64,000 bases of DNA, from assembly GCA_036874045.1 (NCBI GenBank), contig CM072341.1, positions 10,676,501 to 10,740,500 of the forward strand, in the 5' to 3' direction. Below the pieces are notes generated by a model that saw only the letters and a list, made by a program, of their open reading frames with translations, did not search any database and was not told the DNA's origin. Below, in pieces: positions 23,401-35,400 of this stretch. This DNA is from Cymodocea nodosa. Lineage: Eukaryota > Streptophyta > Magnoliopsida > Alismatales > Cymodoceaceae. A program made the translations under genes and the position numbers. The number at the start of each line of letters is the position of its first letter. The stretch's first letter is position 1.

Positions 23401-24454
23401 ACAATAAAAAAATGAAGTAAATATAAACGACTAAAGTAGGCACTCAACGGGCAATAGCTGACTAGTCATAACGACATGCAAGTATGAACGATGGTCAATT
23501 TTTTTGACTACACAAGAGGTCGGCACAAACACTAATCAATTAACTCAGTTTTTTATATATGACTCAGCCAACAACAATTGTAACAGACGTTAGACATGTT
23601 CAAATATTGATGAGATGTTGACATCAATAGACACAGTCGACAAAGACAGACACCTATAGGTAAACACTGAAAGACTTACAAACATAAGTTCTTGCAAAGA
23701 GTAACACTAGCATTTGCAAATTCAAATAAACATAATACAACTTGTCTACAATTTTTATGATCATCACAAACATGTACAATTACCAAGAACCATATCCAAT
23801 AATATTGACAAAGCAACATTGCCTAACATCAATATTTGTCTTATGAAAGGCAAACACTACCATGTTGATAGAACAACACCGTTCAGCATCAAGACTTGCA
23901 TGCATGGAATCATGTATCGATTCATATTGGCAAATTTTCATTGATACGGATTGATTTCCTAACTAATCGATAAGATAAACCCAGGTTATTGGTCTTGAAC
24001 AACTTTTGATAGAAATTTGGATCTGCATCGCCGAAATTGCAATGATCCTGTTGAAATTTTAACTGAAATTCGTTGGAAACCTTCTTCAAAACTTGGACGC
24101 TATTGCTCAACATGGAGAGACATCATTCGCTACATAAAACAAGTCATTACCTGGTCATTCGTCAAGATTTCATCAAACGAGCTCTGAGAGAGTTGGGAGA
24201 GGGATATCCCCTGCGAAAGCGAGTGCTGCGATTGCGATCTGAGAAGAGAAGGCTGGCTCATCCTCAAACTCGAGGAATCCGCTCCAGACGAACTCGGATT
24301 TGCTCTCCTGAGATCCAAAGGTACACCTATGGACACCAGGAACCGAAAGATGAAGGCAAGGACGACGGGAAGAGGAAAGATAGAGTTACCCGGAGTGGGG
24401 AGGGAGGACGGAGATCGAGTTGAGATCGCAAGCCTTGTTGATCTTCAGCCTCAT
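20410..24454 (-). CDS. PAIR1: PAIR1/PRD3-like meiotic recombination initiation protein (3' end unresolved)
   Basis: PAIR1 (rice) / PRD3 (Arabidopsis) is needed in the nucleus of meiocytes for programmed double-strand breaks. Exons on the minus strand: 24390-24454, 24151-24307, 22614-22758, 22384-22518, 21000-21052, 20696-20890 and 20410-20478; all join in phase with GT-AG borders. The start fits rice PAIR1: a short N-terminus with KINKACD and SISVLPP. Next comes a Ser/Gln-rich block, a block with SSKR and KWNP, a region with DSIQTDVMQ, and a predicted coiled coil with RQK and SLQ. The frame to 20410 gives 272 residues, against about 490 in rice PAIR1. An alternative splice donor at 20422 could lead to an exon at 20269-20343. 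The missing C-terminus is either lost or lies further left beyond the transposons. The upstream in-frame ATG at 24607 is less likely because homology starts at 24454. Confidence 0.82.
21390..21560 (-). pseudogene. Possible decayed RRM fragment (RBP45/47-like) in PAIR1 intron
   Basis: The minus-strand frame shows YVGDLPVEV followed at the right distance by F..KY and KG, reminiscent of the second RRM of plant RBP45/47 proteins (VGDL...F...Y..KGAKVV). The following DNA resembles the TGRSKGYGF region only if frames are shifted. No intact domain exists. It lies inside an intron of the PAIR1-like gene on the same strand. It could be a retro-derived fragment or a chance match. Confidence 0.25.
22859..23130 (-). 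mobile_element. TRIM-like miniature LTR retroelement in PAIR1 intron
   Basis: Minus orientation. A ~99-bp terminal repeat (23032-23130) reads TGTTGAACAAAGTT...CACATTGGTATAAAAGAA...TTTTGCA and is followed directly by a Met-tRNA primer-binding site, CTTGGTATCAGAG (complement of about 23019-23031). About 60 bp further, after a short purine-rich tract (AAGTGAAGAGG), a second diverged repeat (22859-22958) starts TGTCTTGAGACAAAGTT and again carries ATATAAAAGAA. Total about 270 bp, with no coding capacity. Flanks ACTAT and GCTAT differ by one base. These are the features of TRIM elements; the second repeat is much diverged. Confidence 0.5.
23135..23345 (-). mobile_element. Short copia-like LTR with adjoining polypurine tract
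   Basis: On the minus strand a purine-rich tract (GCTTGAGGAAGAG, complement of 23346-23358) is directly followed by TATTAGAGTGCATGAATAAA and, 211 bp on, by a terminus ending TGTACAACA. This is the order expected at the 3' end of a plant copia element. The sequence to the right shows no clear pol frame. It abuts the TRIM-like element. Confidence 0.4.
23360..24072. other. PAIR1 intron sequence, nothing further recognised
   Basis: Part of the second intron of the PAIR1-like gene. Only short frames such as 23714-23944 occur, with no known motif. Confidence 0.5.
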
Positions 24455-25855
24455 CGAATGGTAGGGCCCGGGCAACTCCGCCTTCGGATCGGTGGCCGCG
24501 AGAGTTACGGGAGAGGAGTGGGGGAAGTTGAAGCTCGGACTGAATGCCGATGGATGTCGGCTGGGGAAGGCAAGTGCCGGTGCAGCACGACCTTTTAAAT
24601 ATTGCAATTGGACTTTGAAATCTTTTTCCCGCCAAATCTGGAGCTCATAGGAAAAAGGGTAAAGATGAGAGGAAGAAAAACGTCAAAATTTAATTTTAAT
24701 ATTTTTTAAGTATTTATGTATTTAAAAATATTAAAATTAAAATTTAACGTTTGTTAAGATATATAAAAAAATGTAAATTTTCCCCTTTTCACCACAGAAA
24801 CCCACGAAAATTTTCTACTTCTCATATAATACATTAACATGAACGATATAATTTTTTTAAAAATTTTATAATAATTTATAAATGATATTTTTATCATGAT
24901 ATGTTATTATTCTTGATACATATATAAATAATTAAATTTGAAATCCTATTATTATTCTATCATGTACATAAGTGTCAGGAAAATAACCTATTTTTTGTTA
25001 TATTTTTATTTTTTTATGTTATTTTTCGAATATACAGAGAAGTCTGTGTTTTTTTTGAAATTGCTCGTATTTTCTTTTTCACATGATTTAATTTTTTCTA
25101 GGGACTATACTTTTTCGTAGGAAATTAGTAATTAGAAATTTTTTATAAAATAATTGAAAAGTAAAATATGTCTTTAGAAAAGTTCCTTAAAGATATCTTT
25201 AGAAACACCTTTCTATGAGATATTAATATTTGAATTTCAATAAAAATATGTAACGCACAATTTTAATTAAGTTGTTTGAGATATTTTTGCTAATTTAATT
25301 CGTGACCATGACTTCGTTTAAAACCTTTTAGAAAAGTTGACTTATTGGAAATCAATATAGTTTGCATGTTCTATGAATACCAAAAAAATTAAAAAGATAA
25401 CCTTCAAAATGCAAGACAATATATCTATAGTTTTTCCATAAATTGGTCTTGTTGTTTTTTGAAAAAATTACAAAATTTGAATTTTCGAAAGTAAGTACTA
25501 AATTTGAATTGAAACCCAAAACTACGTTTAGGAAAAAAAATTGGAGCCATTGAATTTGTTTGAAAATAAACCTTTTTGGGGGGGTCATTATGCAAGTGCA
25601 ACATTATTTTATTGACCCGAAACCATAAACAAAACTGTTCCGGGTCAAGATCCGACCGGATCCGTTTAGAAAGCCTCCTATGCCACGTCGTCCGAAGTCC
25701 AGTCCGCCACCAACGCTGAAAGCTTCAGGAATAGTGGGAGGTTCTAGAAGGATCAGGTCGCGAAGGCGGAAGAACGAAGGCCCGAAGGGAACGAGGCGAC
25801 GACGGACGGACGGAAACGGTGTTCCTCGGATGACGCGCTGAAGGAGGAGCAAACG
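24455..25855. promoter_or_regulatory. Divergent intergenic region between PAIR1-like and ISCA2 genes
   Basis: 1.4 kb between two divergent start codons. Both edges are GC-rich (24455-24620 and 25640-25855) and are the likely 5' leaders; the middle (24650-25600) is very AT-rich. No single TATA box can be assigned with confidence. Confidence 0.5.
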
Positions 25856-28260
25856 ATGTCTAGGTATCTTCTGCGCCGCATCGTGCCGGCGTACCGCGCT
25901 CGCGTGCGGCAGAACCAGATGCTCCTCTCCACCTTTACCTCCCACGCCTCCGAGGCCGTGGTGGAGGATTCCTCTGCAGAGACTGCGAATTCCATCCAGA
26001 TGACAGAGAGCTGCATCCGCGTACGTGTCGTCCTTTCCTTTCGACCGAAGAACTTTTTCAATTGTTTTTCTACTTCGTTGTTGGTGATTTTGTTTTATTT
26101 TTTCCGTCTCCCACGTTTGATATCTTTTTGAACATATTTTCTTACTTTTTACCCTAGTTCTTGATGTCGGTGTTGTTCTTTTTCACAGAAAACTATTTGT
26201 TTTCTATTTGGTAACCAGTATTTGTGATCTTGTGATTTGTTTTGCACTTTCCAATGTCACCTTCAACTTGGAATTTTACGGAAATTGTTGGGTTTCATTT
26301 TTTCATATATAGTGAAAATTCTGTATAATTTTTTGGCACCATTTATTTAATGTACTTTTAGAACAAAAGCATAAATGTCAAGCCCTGTAGCTGAAATTAA
26401 TGTAGACTCCTCAGAAGTCGTAACTGTGCTCCAAAAACTTTGCTCAACAATTTTCTGGGGAGTCAAAATTGAACTTGTAGTTTCTTTATTCAGGCCGCAA
26501 ATGGCTGCTGCATGCTAATTGATTAGATCATTAGATTTACTGCATAACATTTTCAAGAAAATAGCCAACTCTAAGGAGCTGAGTTGGTAGGTGGTAGTAT
26601 TACGTGGTTTCATACTTGCTACTAAGTTTAAATCATGGTGAGTACGTCTTCTTACAATAAAAAAAAAAACATCTTCAAGATTTCCTTGTTACGCGATAAT
26701 TATCTCCATTAGCTGATGGTACCGTTCTAAACCATTAAAACACTGTCATTTATAAATATTCATATTTTTTGTCTTCAGTTTATGATTTAAGTTCCTGGTT
26801 TGGAATTTTAAATCTGTGTTTGTTTAATTTATGGCTCATATCACTTAAGGTAGATGATGTATTACAGAGAATGAAAGAGCTACATGCCAATGAAGCAGCC
26901 ACCCACGGGAAGATGCTAAGGCTAAGTATAGAGACAGGTGGATGTTCTGGGTTTCAATATGTTTTTCAGTTGGATGACAAAAAAAATCCAGATGACAGGT
27001 GCATCCATTGATCCTCTGTAGAGAACTGTACTTGAGTTTGTGCGGAAGATCTTCTTTCTTATGTTTATTTATGCTAATTCATTTTCCATCTATATCTCTA
27101 ATGATGCAGAATATTTGAGAAAGAGGGTGTTAAGCTTGTGGTTGATAATATCTCTTATGATTTTGTCAAAGGTGCTACTGTTGACTACGTTGAGGAGTTG
27201 ATTCGTTCTGCATTTCTGGTTAAGTTCCTTTTCTTTATTTTTTGAAAGTTTCTTTGCACTTTACCTGAAATTCTTTATGATTGCCAAGTTATCTTCTACT
27301 TATATCTCCATATGTAATTTTACTTGCACCTTTCCAAGGGCGAGCAAACTGATACTGACTAGCTTAGCATTTGGTTGCATCTGACATCTTTCAGTTGGTA
27401 AGCTGCCTTTTGCACATTTTTTATGAATTCGATCAGTGGTCTTATAGGGCTTCAGTGATGAAGCATTTTTCCTTCCTATTCTATATGTAGCTTGACCTTG
27501 ATTTGGAAAGAGAATAAGCAGGTTGTTAATGCTAGTCTTACCAGTTCCCAAATGTGTAATTGGTGTTATCACACCAAAAATTGGTGGGGTGCCTTTTAAC
27601 TTACATTTTTGACCAAAAACTCTCTTGCTTAGAGATTGTTACCTGTTGGGAAGTTGTTGCTAGGGATAAATACACCTAGTCTATGGAGTTTGGAGTATGT
27701 AACTACAATTGGTCGATACCAATTTAGCATTGCCATATGTTGTTTTACCATTGATTCGTTTTGCAAGAACTTCAGGAGATAACTTTGTTGACTACGCTAC
27801 TTATCACATTTAGTCTCCCCTGAAGAGTGAATATCTATCTTTACCTTTAGACTTTATAGCTTGTTCTATTGAAAGTCACATTCAGTTGATTTGTCCAATC
27901 TCCAATTTGATTAATGATGTGGGCTTCTGGCATTGTTGTTAGGAGCATATATTTTGCAATCATCTTATCAATGCATATTAGATAATGGTCAATCCAGTTT
28001 TTCCTTTTAAGTATCTTTATTCCTAGTGCAAGAGTTCTGTTGCATCATTGTGTACCATCTCCATGGCTTCAAATTAAGCGAGTTTGGTCGTAAAAGAGGA
28101 TCCATGGTTGTTTGTGGAATCGGACTCTTTTTATTCAATTCATTTCTAAAAATTGCCATGTCAATAATGCAATTCGTATGCGATGGTTTCTATGCAGGTA
28201 GCTTCGAATCCAAGTGCTGTGGGAGGCTGCAGTTGCAAGAGTTCCTTCATGGTCAAATAG
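25856..28260 (+). CDS. ISCA2: Iron-sulfur cluster assembly protein IscA-like 2, mitochondrial
   Basis: A-type carrier that helps build [4Fe-4S] clusters on mitochondrial target proteins. Exons 25856-26020, 26868-26998, 27110-27218 and 28198-28260 join in phase to 155 codons plus stop. The first ~45 residues are rich in Arg, Ser and Ala with few acids, as in a mitochondrial targeting peptide ([20 protein letters not shown]). The rest is the HesB/IscA fold: MKELHANE helix, [16 protein letters not shown] with the first ligand Cys, [28 protein letters not shown], and the C-terminal GGCSCKSSF with the CXC pair. All three conserved cysteines are present. All introns are GT-AG. An AATAAA lies about 225 bp after the stop (near 28485). 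Convergent with the coiled-coil gene downstream. Confidence 0.95.
26564..26669 (+). mobile_element. Possible decayed SINE in ISCA2 intron 1
   Basis: GGAGCTGAGTTGGTAGGTGG (26576-26595) resembles a tRNA-type box A, and AAGTTTAAATCATGG about 40 bp later resembles a degenerate box B; the unit ends in a run of A's (26658-26669). This layout is that of tRNA-derived plant SINEs. Target duplications were not identified. Confidence 0.35.
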
Positions 28261-29402
28261 ATGTTTTAAAACCTCGTCTTTTTAGAAGCATGTTTTGTAC
28301 TCAGACTAGGAGATATACTGTTAATTTTCACAACGACGGATGAATTCGATTTATTTATGTTGAAGCACATTCAGCAGCAACATAGCTCACAAGGAGACGT
28401 AAGTGCTAGAAGGGGTTTGAGATGAGAATTTTGCACCATTGCATGTCTCAAAACGTGGATTATGAAAGGAGTTGGCAGGTTTAAATAAAGGAGTTTCTAC
28501 CATGGAATAAGTTGGACCATTTAGATGCCACAAGTTGTCACTTGTTTCTATTACAAGTGTCTGGACAGTGTATTTATCACCTCATTACTTAATGAAAAGA
28601 GAAGCTAGGCCTTAAACTCGCGAGGTTGTAAATGAATTACCGACTCTTTTTTTACCTGTATAATATTTCAACTATGTATTTATGAAAATGATTACTTTGC
28701 TACTTGACATTCTTGAGTGTGTGAAGGAAGATGGAAGATTAAAGGATAAACTTCACTAATTATTATCTTAATTTTTAGCAAAACTTTCTAAATTTTTGTG
28801 ATTTCAGCATAATAAATAACGAGGAAATAAGTTTTCAAATTTATAAGACACTTGACATTAATTTCTGGAGAGCCTCTTGGAATCGGACAGGTCGGATCGT
28901 CAAATTTATGTATCTCATGGGTGGAATGGAAGATTTGTCGCCATGGATGAAGGAAAAGCTCTCTAATAATTAATGGTGAGTGAATACACGGTTATTGTTG
29001 CTTGAGAATTTTCCTTAACGTTGTTGCAAATTGAGGTTTTGGATCTAGGAGGTGTTTGTGTATCTTAAAATCTGAGTTTCAAACTCAAATTCCTGTAACA
29101 TTACTCATAAAAGTCATTTATAAATGCTGAAAACAAATACATGTAATATGAACAAATTTATGGAATTGCTTCACTTGGTTTGCAACCATTTGCTTTTGCA
29201 ATATCGGAGAATAATAAAGTTTCAAGTACATATTTACCACTTGAAAAGTTTTTTTTTTTTTTTTTGATATTTGATAATTTTTTGCCAAGATCAGAATCCA
29301 CCCACAACTTTCTACTCATGCAAATGCAATGCAATGTTTGATTTATCTATTATGCTCGCCTACTACCGGCTGCTATGTTGCAAGTCAATTTCTCCACAAG
29401 GT
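28261..29402. other. 3' intergenic region between convergent genes
   Basis: Holds the ISCA2 3' UTR (AATAAA near 28485) and AT-rich DNA with a T run at about 29247-29266. No coding signal. Confidence 0.5.
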
Positions 29403-32400
29403 TTACTGCAACAAAGCTAACATTTCAGGTATTCTTCTACCACGATTTTGATTTCGACCTCTAGATATTGAAGGGCTGATTATTTTGAATGCCTGCCATG
29501 GCCAACAAAAATGCCTAATCTTTTGTCGACTACCACCTTTTTGTTTTCCGCCATGTTCTGATTCTTCCTCTAGCTGCTTTGTAAGCTCCTCTATCCGTTC
29601 CCTCAGCAAAACAGATCTGCTGTCTGCCATTCGAAGTGAGGTTTCTGCAGCTGCCTGAGCTGCCATTGCAGTGGTCGCTAGCCTCTCCTTCAGCATCTGT
29701 TTTTTGTTTGCATCATCCAATGCATTCTTTGTCCTTTCTAAATCCCCTTGGAGGATAGCAGACTTGTGATGACAAAATTTGATGTTAAAAATGTTGGATG
29801 CCACGTGCAAATGCAGGTTATAAAATTAATTTGGAGAGCGTTAGGTAAATCTATAAATAAACATAAATCACAATGAAATTAATGTAAAAGGATCGGAATA
29901 TGAAGAGACAATAAAAGGATAAAGAGAAAAATTGCGATTCTATCTAGAGTTTTTAAAAATTGGTATGATGAAGAACCTCTTTTATATTCATGTAAAAGAT
30001 TCTAACGCCCCAGTTCCATGTATTTTTGTTAGATAGATGTGATATACAATAATTAGTTTCTTTATGATCTGAACTGAAAAGGAGTAGGTTTAATTTCCAT
30101 AATACTCCACACTAAAAATTAATTCAACATTTAAACTTTGTGTGTATATTTGGGCATATGAGAGAAAAACAAAAATAATTATCTTTTAATTTTGCTTTTT
30201 TATCTTGATTTCTTTTTAGAGAGCATAAAAAGACAGATTAATAAACAAACATGAATTATTAGGAAATTTAATATAAATTAAGTGAGAAGCAAAGGGAAAT
30301 TAAAATTAGTGTGAGAAAAAAATGATCATTACAAGGGGGAGATGTAATGATGGGGAGAAAATTACAATTTTATAAAAAATACACATTTAAAAATAACAAT
30401 GAATTTTTAGGAATTTTAATGTAAGTTAATGGAGATGTAAAGGAGAATTAAAATTAGTGTGAGAGGTAATGGAGAGAACTGACAATTTTATTGAAAGGCC
30501 ATAAAATATACACATTTACAAATAAACATGAATTGTTAGGAATTTTAATGTAAATTAATAGAGATCTAAACGACAATTAAATTTAGTGTGATAGGTAATG
30601 GAGAAAACTGACAATTTTATTGAAAGTGCATAAAATATACACATCTACAAATAAACATGAATTGTTAGGAATTTTAATGTAAATTAATAGAGATATAAAG
30701 GAAAATTAAAATTAGTGTGGGAGGTAATGGACAGAACTGACAATTTTATTGAAATGCTATAAAATATACACATTAGTCATGACCAGGAAACATCCTTTAT
30801 ATTATAATAAAAGAGAATAGGTCCTAGATGCATCGTATTCCTGTTAAATAGATGAACAATAATAAATTATATGGTTTCTTTATGATCTAAAACATAGAGT
30901 ATAGATTTAATTCCCATAATACTCTAAACTAAAAATCAATACAATATTCAGATGTATATCCAACAATAAGTATAGGAAAATAATGATCTTTTGATTCCAC
31001 TGTTTTATCTTAATTCTTTTTAATGAACAAAAAAGAATTAATTTCCAAATATACATGAATCATTAGGAAATTCAATATAAATTATTTCAGATGCAAAGGA
31101 AACTAAAATTAGTGTGAGAGAAGATGAGAATAACAAATGGAATGATGTGGAGAAAGATTATGAATTTATCAAAGGTTTATAAAAATGCACATTTAAAAAT
31201 AAGCATAAATTATTAGAAAAATTTAACGTTATTAATAGATACGTAATGGGAAATTAAAATTACCGTGAGAGAGAAGACAGATGCTACAAGTGAAAAGTGT
31301 AATGGTAGAGAAAACTTACAATTTTATAAAATAACACACATTAGTTATGACTAGAAAGCTTCCTTTATATTATAATGGAATCTAAAGTCCCACATGCATG
31401 GTATTATTGTTAAATAGATGTAGCACAATAATAAGATATACCTTCTTTATGATCTAAAACATAGAGTACACGTTTAATTTCTATAATACTCTGAACTAAA
31501 AATCAATTGAACATTTAAACTTCACATCTATATCTAAAACATATGTGAAAATAACAAAAATAATTATCTTTTTTTTCACTATTTTAGTCTAATTTCTTTT
31601 TAGTGAACAAGAAATAGACAAATTTAAAAATACACACGAATTATTAAGAAATTTGACATAAATTAATAGAGATGTAAAGAAAAATTAAAATTAGTGCGAG
31701 AGAAGATGGTGATTGCAATTGGAAGGTGTAACAAGGGAGAGAAAATCTAAATTTTATCCAAAGTATATGAAAATTATATATTAGTCATAGCTAAATAAGA
31801 TTCTTTTATATTATATTATATAATATGCAGAGAAGTACTTATGATAACTTAGCAGCAAGCCAGCAATATAGGAAAAAAGAACAAAAAAAATAATCAAGTG
31901 ATATGAAGTGTACAGTTACAAAGAAAATGGCTTCAAAGTGATCCTTGCATGCTTCTCACCTTTCTTTCATGTTCTTGAATGACAGATTTTCCAGCTTCTA
32001 CTTCCAATTCACATGCTTCTCGCCATCGAAGGATCTCTTCTTCTGCTTCTTTGATCTTCATATTGAGGTCTACAATCTTAAGTGAATCAAAGGTAAAAGA
32101 TCAGATCACAGGGATCTTTAGCAAGTAAATAAGATTTTATGTTGAAAATTGAATATCTACAATACATTTTGGTTTAGAAGATTCTCCCTTTCTTCTAGAA
32201 CTTTTATATAACATGTGCTTTCATTGATCTCATGAGCTTGCTTTTCTGTGAGACTCTGTAAAAGCTCAAAGTCTGATCTGCCAAGAAATCAGCCATTAGT
32301 GAGACTGTTTAAGTGAAGCAGGTGAATAATTAAGGAAATTTACTAAAAAATAAACAACTGCACAATGTATCATGACTATGAGTATTCCAACCACCAAATT

Positions 32401-35400
32401 TTATCCCTAGTTTATGAGATGATAAATGCACTTTATAGGTTAAGGTCACAAGTAGATGTCTCTTTTACAGATGCTAGTGTAAGTTAACAATTACGGTCCA
32501 TTTTAAATTTCAGAATAGATAACTATTGTATGTCCTTTGACATTTTAAACAAAAGGATCTATCCAACATCCTTTGATCATTATGAGGTATAAATCTGATT
32601 GATCTAATGAATAATAGACATATTTGACTACCACATACACTAGATAAAACAGTTTCAATATCCATTAGACATTTACTGCATAAATACAAAACAATCCATT
32701 AGATTTTGTGAAGCTAAATATTTTTAACTATCTCTAATAATATAACATAAACTTTTCTGCTTGAGTGACATTTAAAAATTAAGGTACTTCCAGGAGAATG
32801 TGTAATATTTTTGGAAGAACCAGCACCAAAAGTGATCCCTGTGGAGATGGAGTTCTTTGTAGATAATTTTTGGAAGAACCAGCCAAATTGTTATTTTGTC
32901 TTGGGTAACTCGGTATCTTCTCATTCTCATCAGCATGAATGCCATAAGTTGTAAAGGCAGTAATGATCAAAACAAATCACATTTCCATAGGAAAAACATA
33001 CCTGGAATCCTCTAGCGCTTTTCTCAATCTGACAATCTCCAGTCTTAAATTCTTCATTATTGTTTGAACTGTATTTGCCTAGCAAAGAAGATCAAGCATA
33101 AGAAGATTGAGAACTACAAATATGTCCTGATAAATTTGATAAATCACGGAATCTCCTAAAGAAAATAATAGAGTGGATAAGAAAAATCTAAAACTTTGAA
33201 AAGACAATCACCATTCTATAAAAGTTGTTAGAAAAGTGGAAAGAAGAAAGAAGAGGTATCATTCATTTATTTTTCACGGGCATCTCTTTCATAGATGCAT
33301 GATGCACCCAAACACAATACAACAATCAATACCTTAATCCCATTACTCAAGCACACCACAAATGAAAGTTCAGAAAAAGTCTACCATGATCTGCCTTATA
33401 AATATTCCTTCTTCCTATACATATCACTTGCCATGGCTTAATTAGGTTGGTATGATCTAACATGGTCAAATTAGGTTGTTGATTGGCATGACCCAATTTT
33501 TAAGGTTGTGTTAGGCCACCCTTTTGTTTGATTTGGCTGGGCTAGCATGACCTAGTTGGGGCCTACATGCCAGTACAACCTAGAATGGGCTGTTTCCTTT
33601 TTTAAAAATATAAGTGTGATAGCCATTGAACAACGATTGACTTGTTGGGTGATTTAGTTGTTGGACAATGGATTTGCTCTAAAATTTTGTAGGAAGGTCC
33701 CTGCATTTTATTTATTTTATTTTAAAAGATTTATTTATTAAAATAAGTCTTAAATTTTTTTAAAAAGTTATTTTAGCTCTTCTTTTTTCAATTTTTTTAA
33801 CAAAAGTTGCTAATTCTTAAGAGCTTATAAATACCCCTTCCTCCATCTCATTTCTTCACACATATTTTCTTATAATCTTCTCTCAAGTCTTAATTTTTAC
33901 TCTTTTTTCCAAGTCTTTACTTCCATAATTCTTAATTCTCTCAATCTCTACAACAAGAATGGTAAGGAGGGGAAGCATTATAGATGATATCAACAATGTC
34001 AACTTTGGATATTAAAATGCTCAAAATCCAATTTTGAATGAGGCATCGTTAGATCATCGCATCCACTAGGACGTCATCATTGTTTGCAAGGAAGGAGAGC
34101 TAAAGTTTGAATGAAATTCACAATTAGGATGAAGACAATGGGCAATGAAACTATGAAAGAGGGGGCATCTTGCAATACTTGCAATGCTAACTTCTCTTGT
34201 AAATTTTTTGGTGGTATTGGTTGTCTTAATAAGTATTTATTAGTATGTAAAGTTAGAAGTAAAAAATGTATTGTTCATCATACTACACAAACTTAACCTC
34301 ATAATAATTGTGAGGGTCGTATTTTTCATAGCATAATGATTTTCAAAAGGTTAGGGAGTTATATGTTAGATTTATTGCTATGAGTAATTTATTTATTAAT
34401 TTTGCTGATAATCCTTATTTTCACAAGTATATTTTTCAAGCTTATTGTCTATGATATAAACATATTGTTGAGACTTTAATTTATGCATTTTATATAGGAT
34501 AATTCATGCATTTTATCAAACTTGAGCTACAATTAATATAGTTTAATGAGGAATAATATGTTAAGTATACTTTCAAGCTTATGCATGTTTTATGTGTAAT
34601 TAATTGATGCATAAATTTAAAATTTAAGGTTATTGAAAATCATTTAGTGAAACAATATGAGAATTAGTTATTTAAAATGAATACTTGTCATGCTAATTAA
34701 CGGAGGTTGCAACCTATAAAAATCCATTGTTCATTTTTTATGAGAAGATGAATCTGTTGGTTAACCTAATAACCAATAAACTAAATCTATTGGTTATTGA
34801 TTTACCAACGAACTTGTCACATGAATTGTACATATTAACTCATTGAGTTAGCACAACTATATGCATTGGTTTGCATATTTAAATAGTAATATAACGTGTT
34901 GAGTTAGTCTTGTAAAAGAGTCACCTCGATAATTAAAACTTAAATGAATTCTATTTAGAATGTATGAGGTGATATTATGCTATGATTTGCATGTAGGTTT
35001 ATAACATATGCCATGAAGAAGTATTTCTATAGAACGCAATTATCCATTTATCAAAGATGATTTTATGTTAATTGCATTTATTACCTTTTATGTGTTAATT
35101 ATATATTTAGAGCATAATTTATTTTATTTGGGAAAACAAGACCATTGGTTAACCTAATAACCAATGAACTAACTCTATTGGTTAACTAGTACCAACGATC
35201 CTATTTCTAGTATTTTACAAGTTTTATATTATCGCTAAACGACATATCGTTGGTTAACTAGTTTACCAACAATAGAATCATTGGTTAACTAGTTTACCAA
35301 TGATTGCATATTTTAAGTGATTTCTGTAAACTTAGTTTATTTCAATCTATTGTTATGAATGTATTGAAACTCTGATTATATATGAACTAGTAGAAGATTT

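Noticed and set aside
24329-24635. Three overlapping frames in GC-rich DNA on both strands
   Set aside because: Shadows of the first exon, first intron and leader of the PAIR1-like gene; only the frame with KINKACD and SISVLPP fits a family.
25604-26061. Minus-strand frames of about 100 codons
   Set aside because: Antisense shadows of the GC-rich leader and exon 1 of ISCA2.
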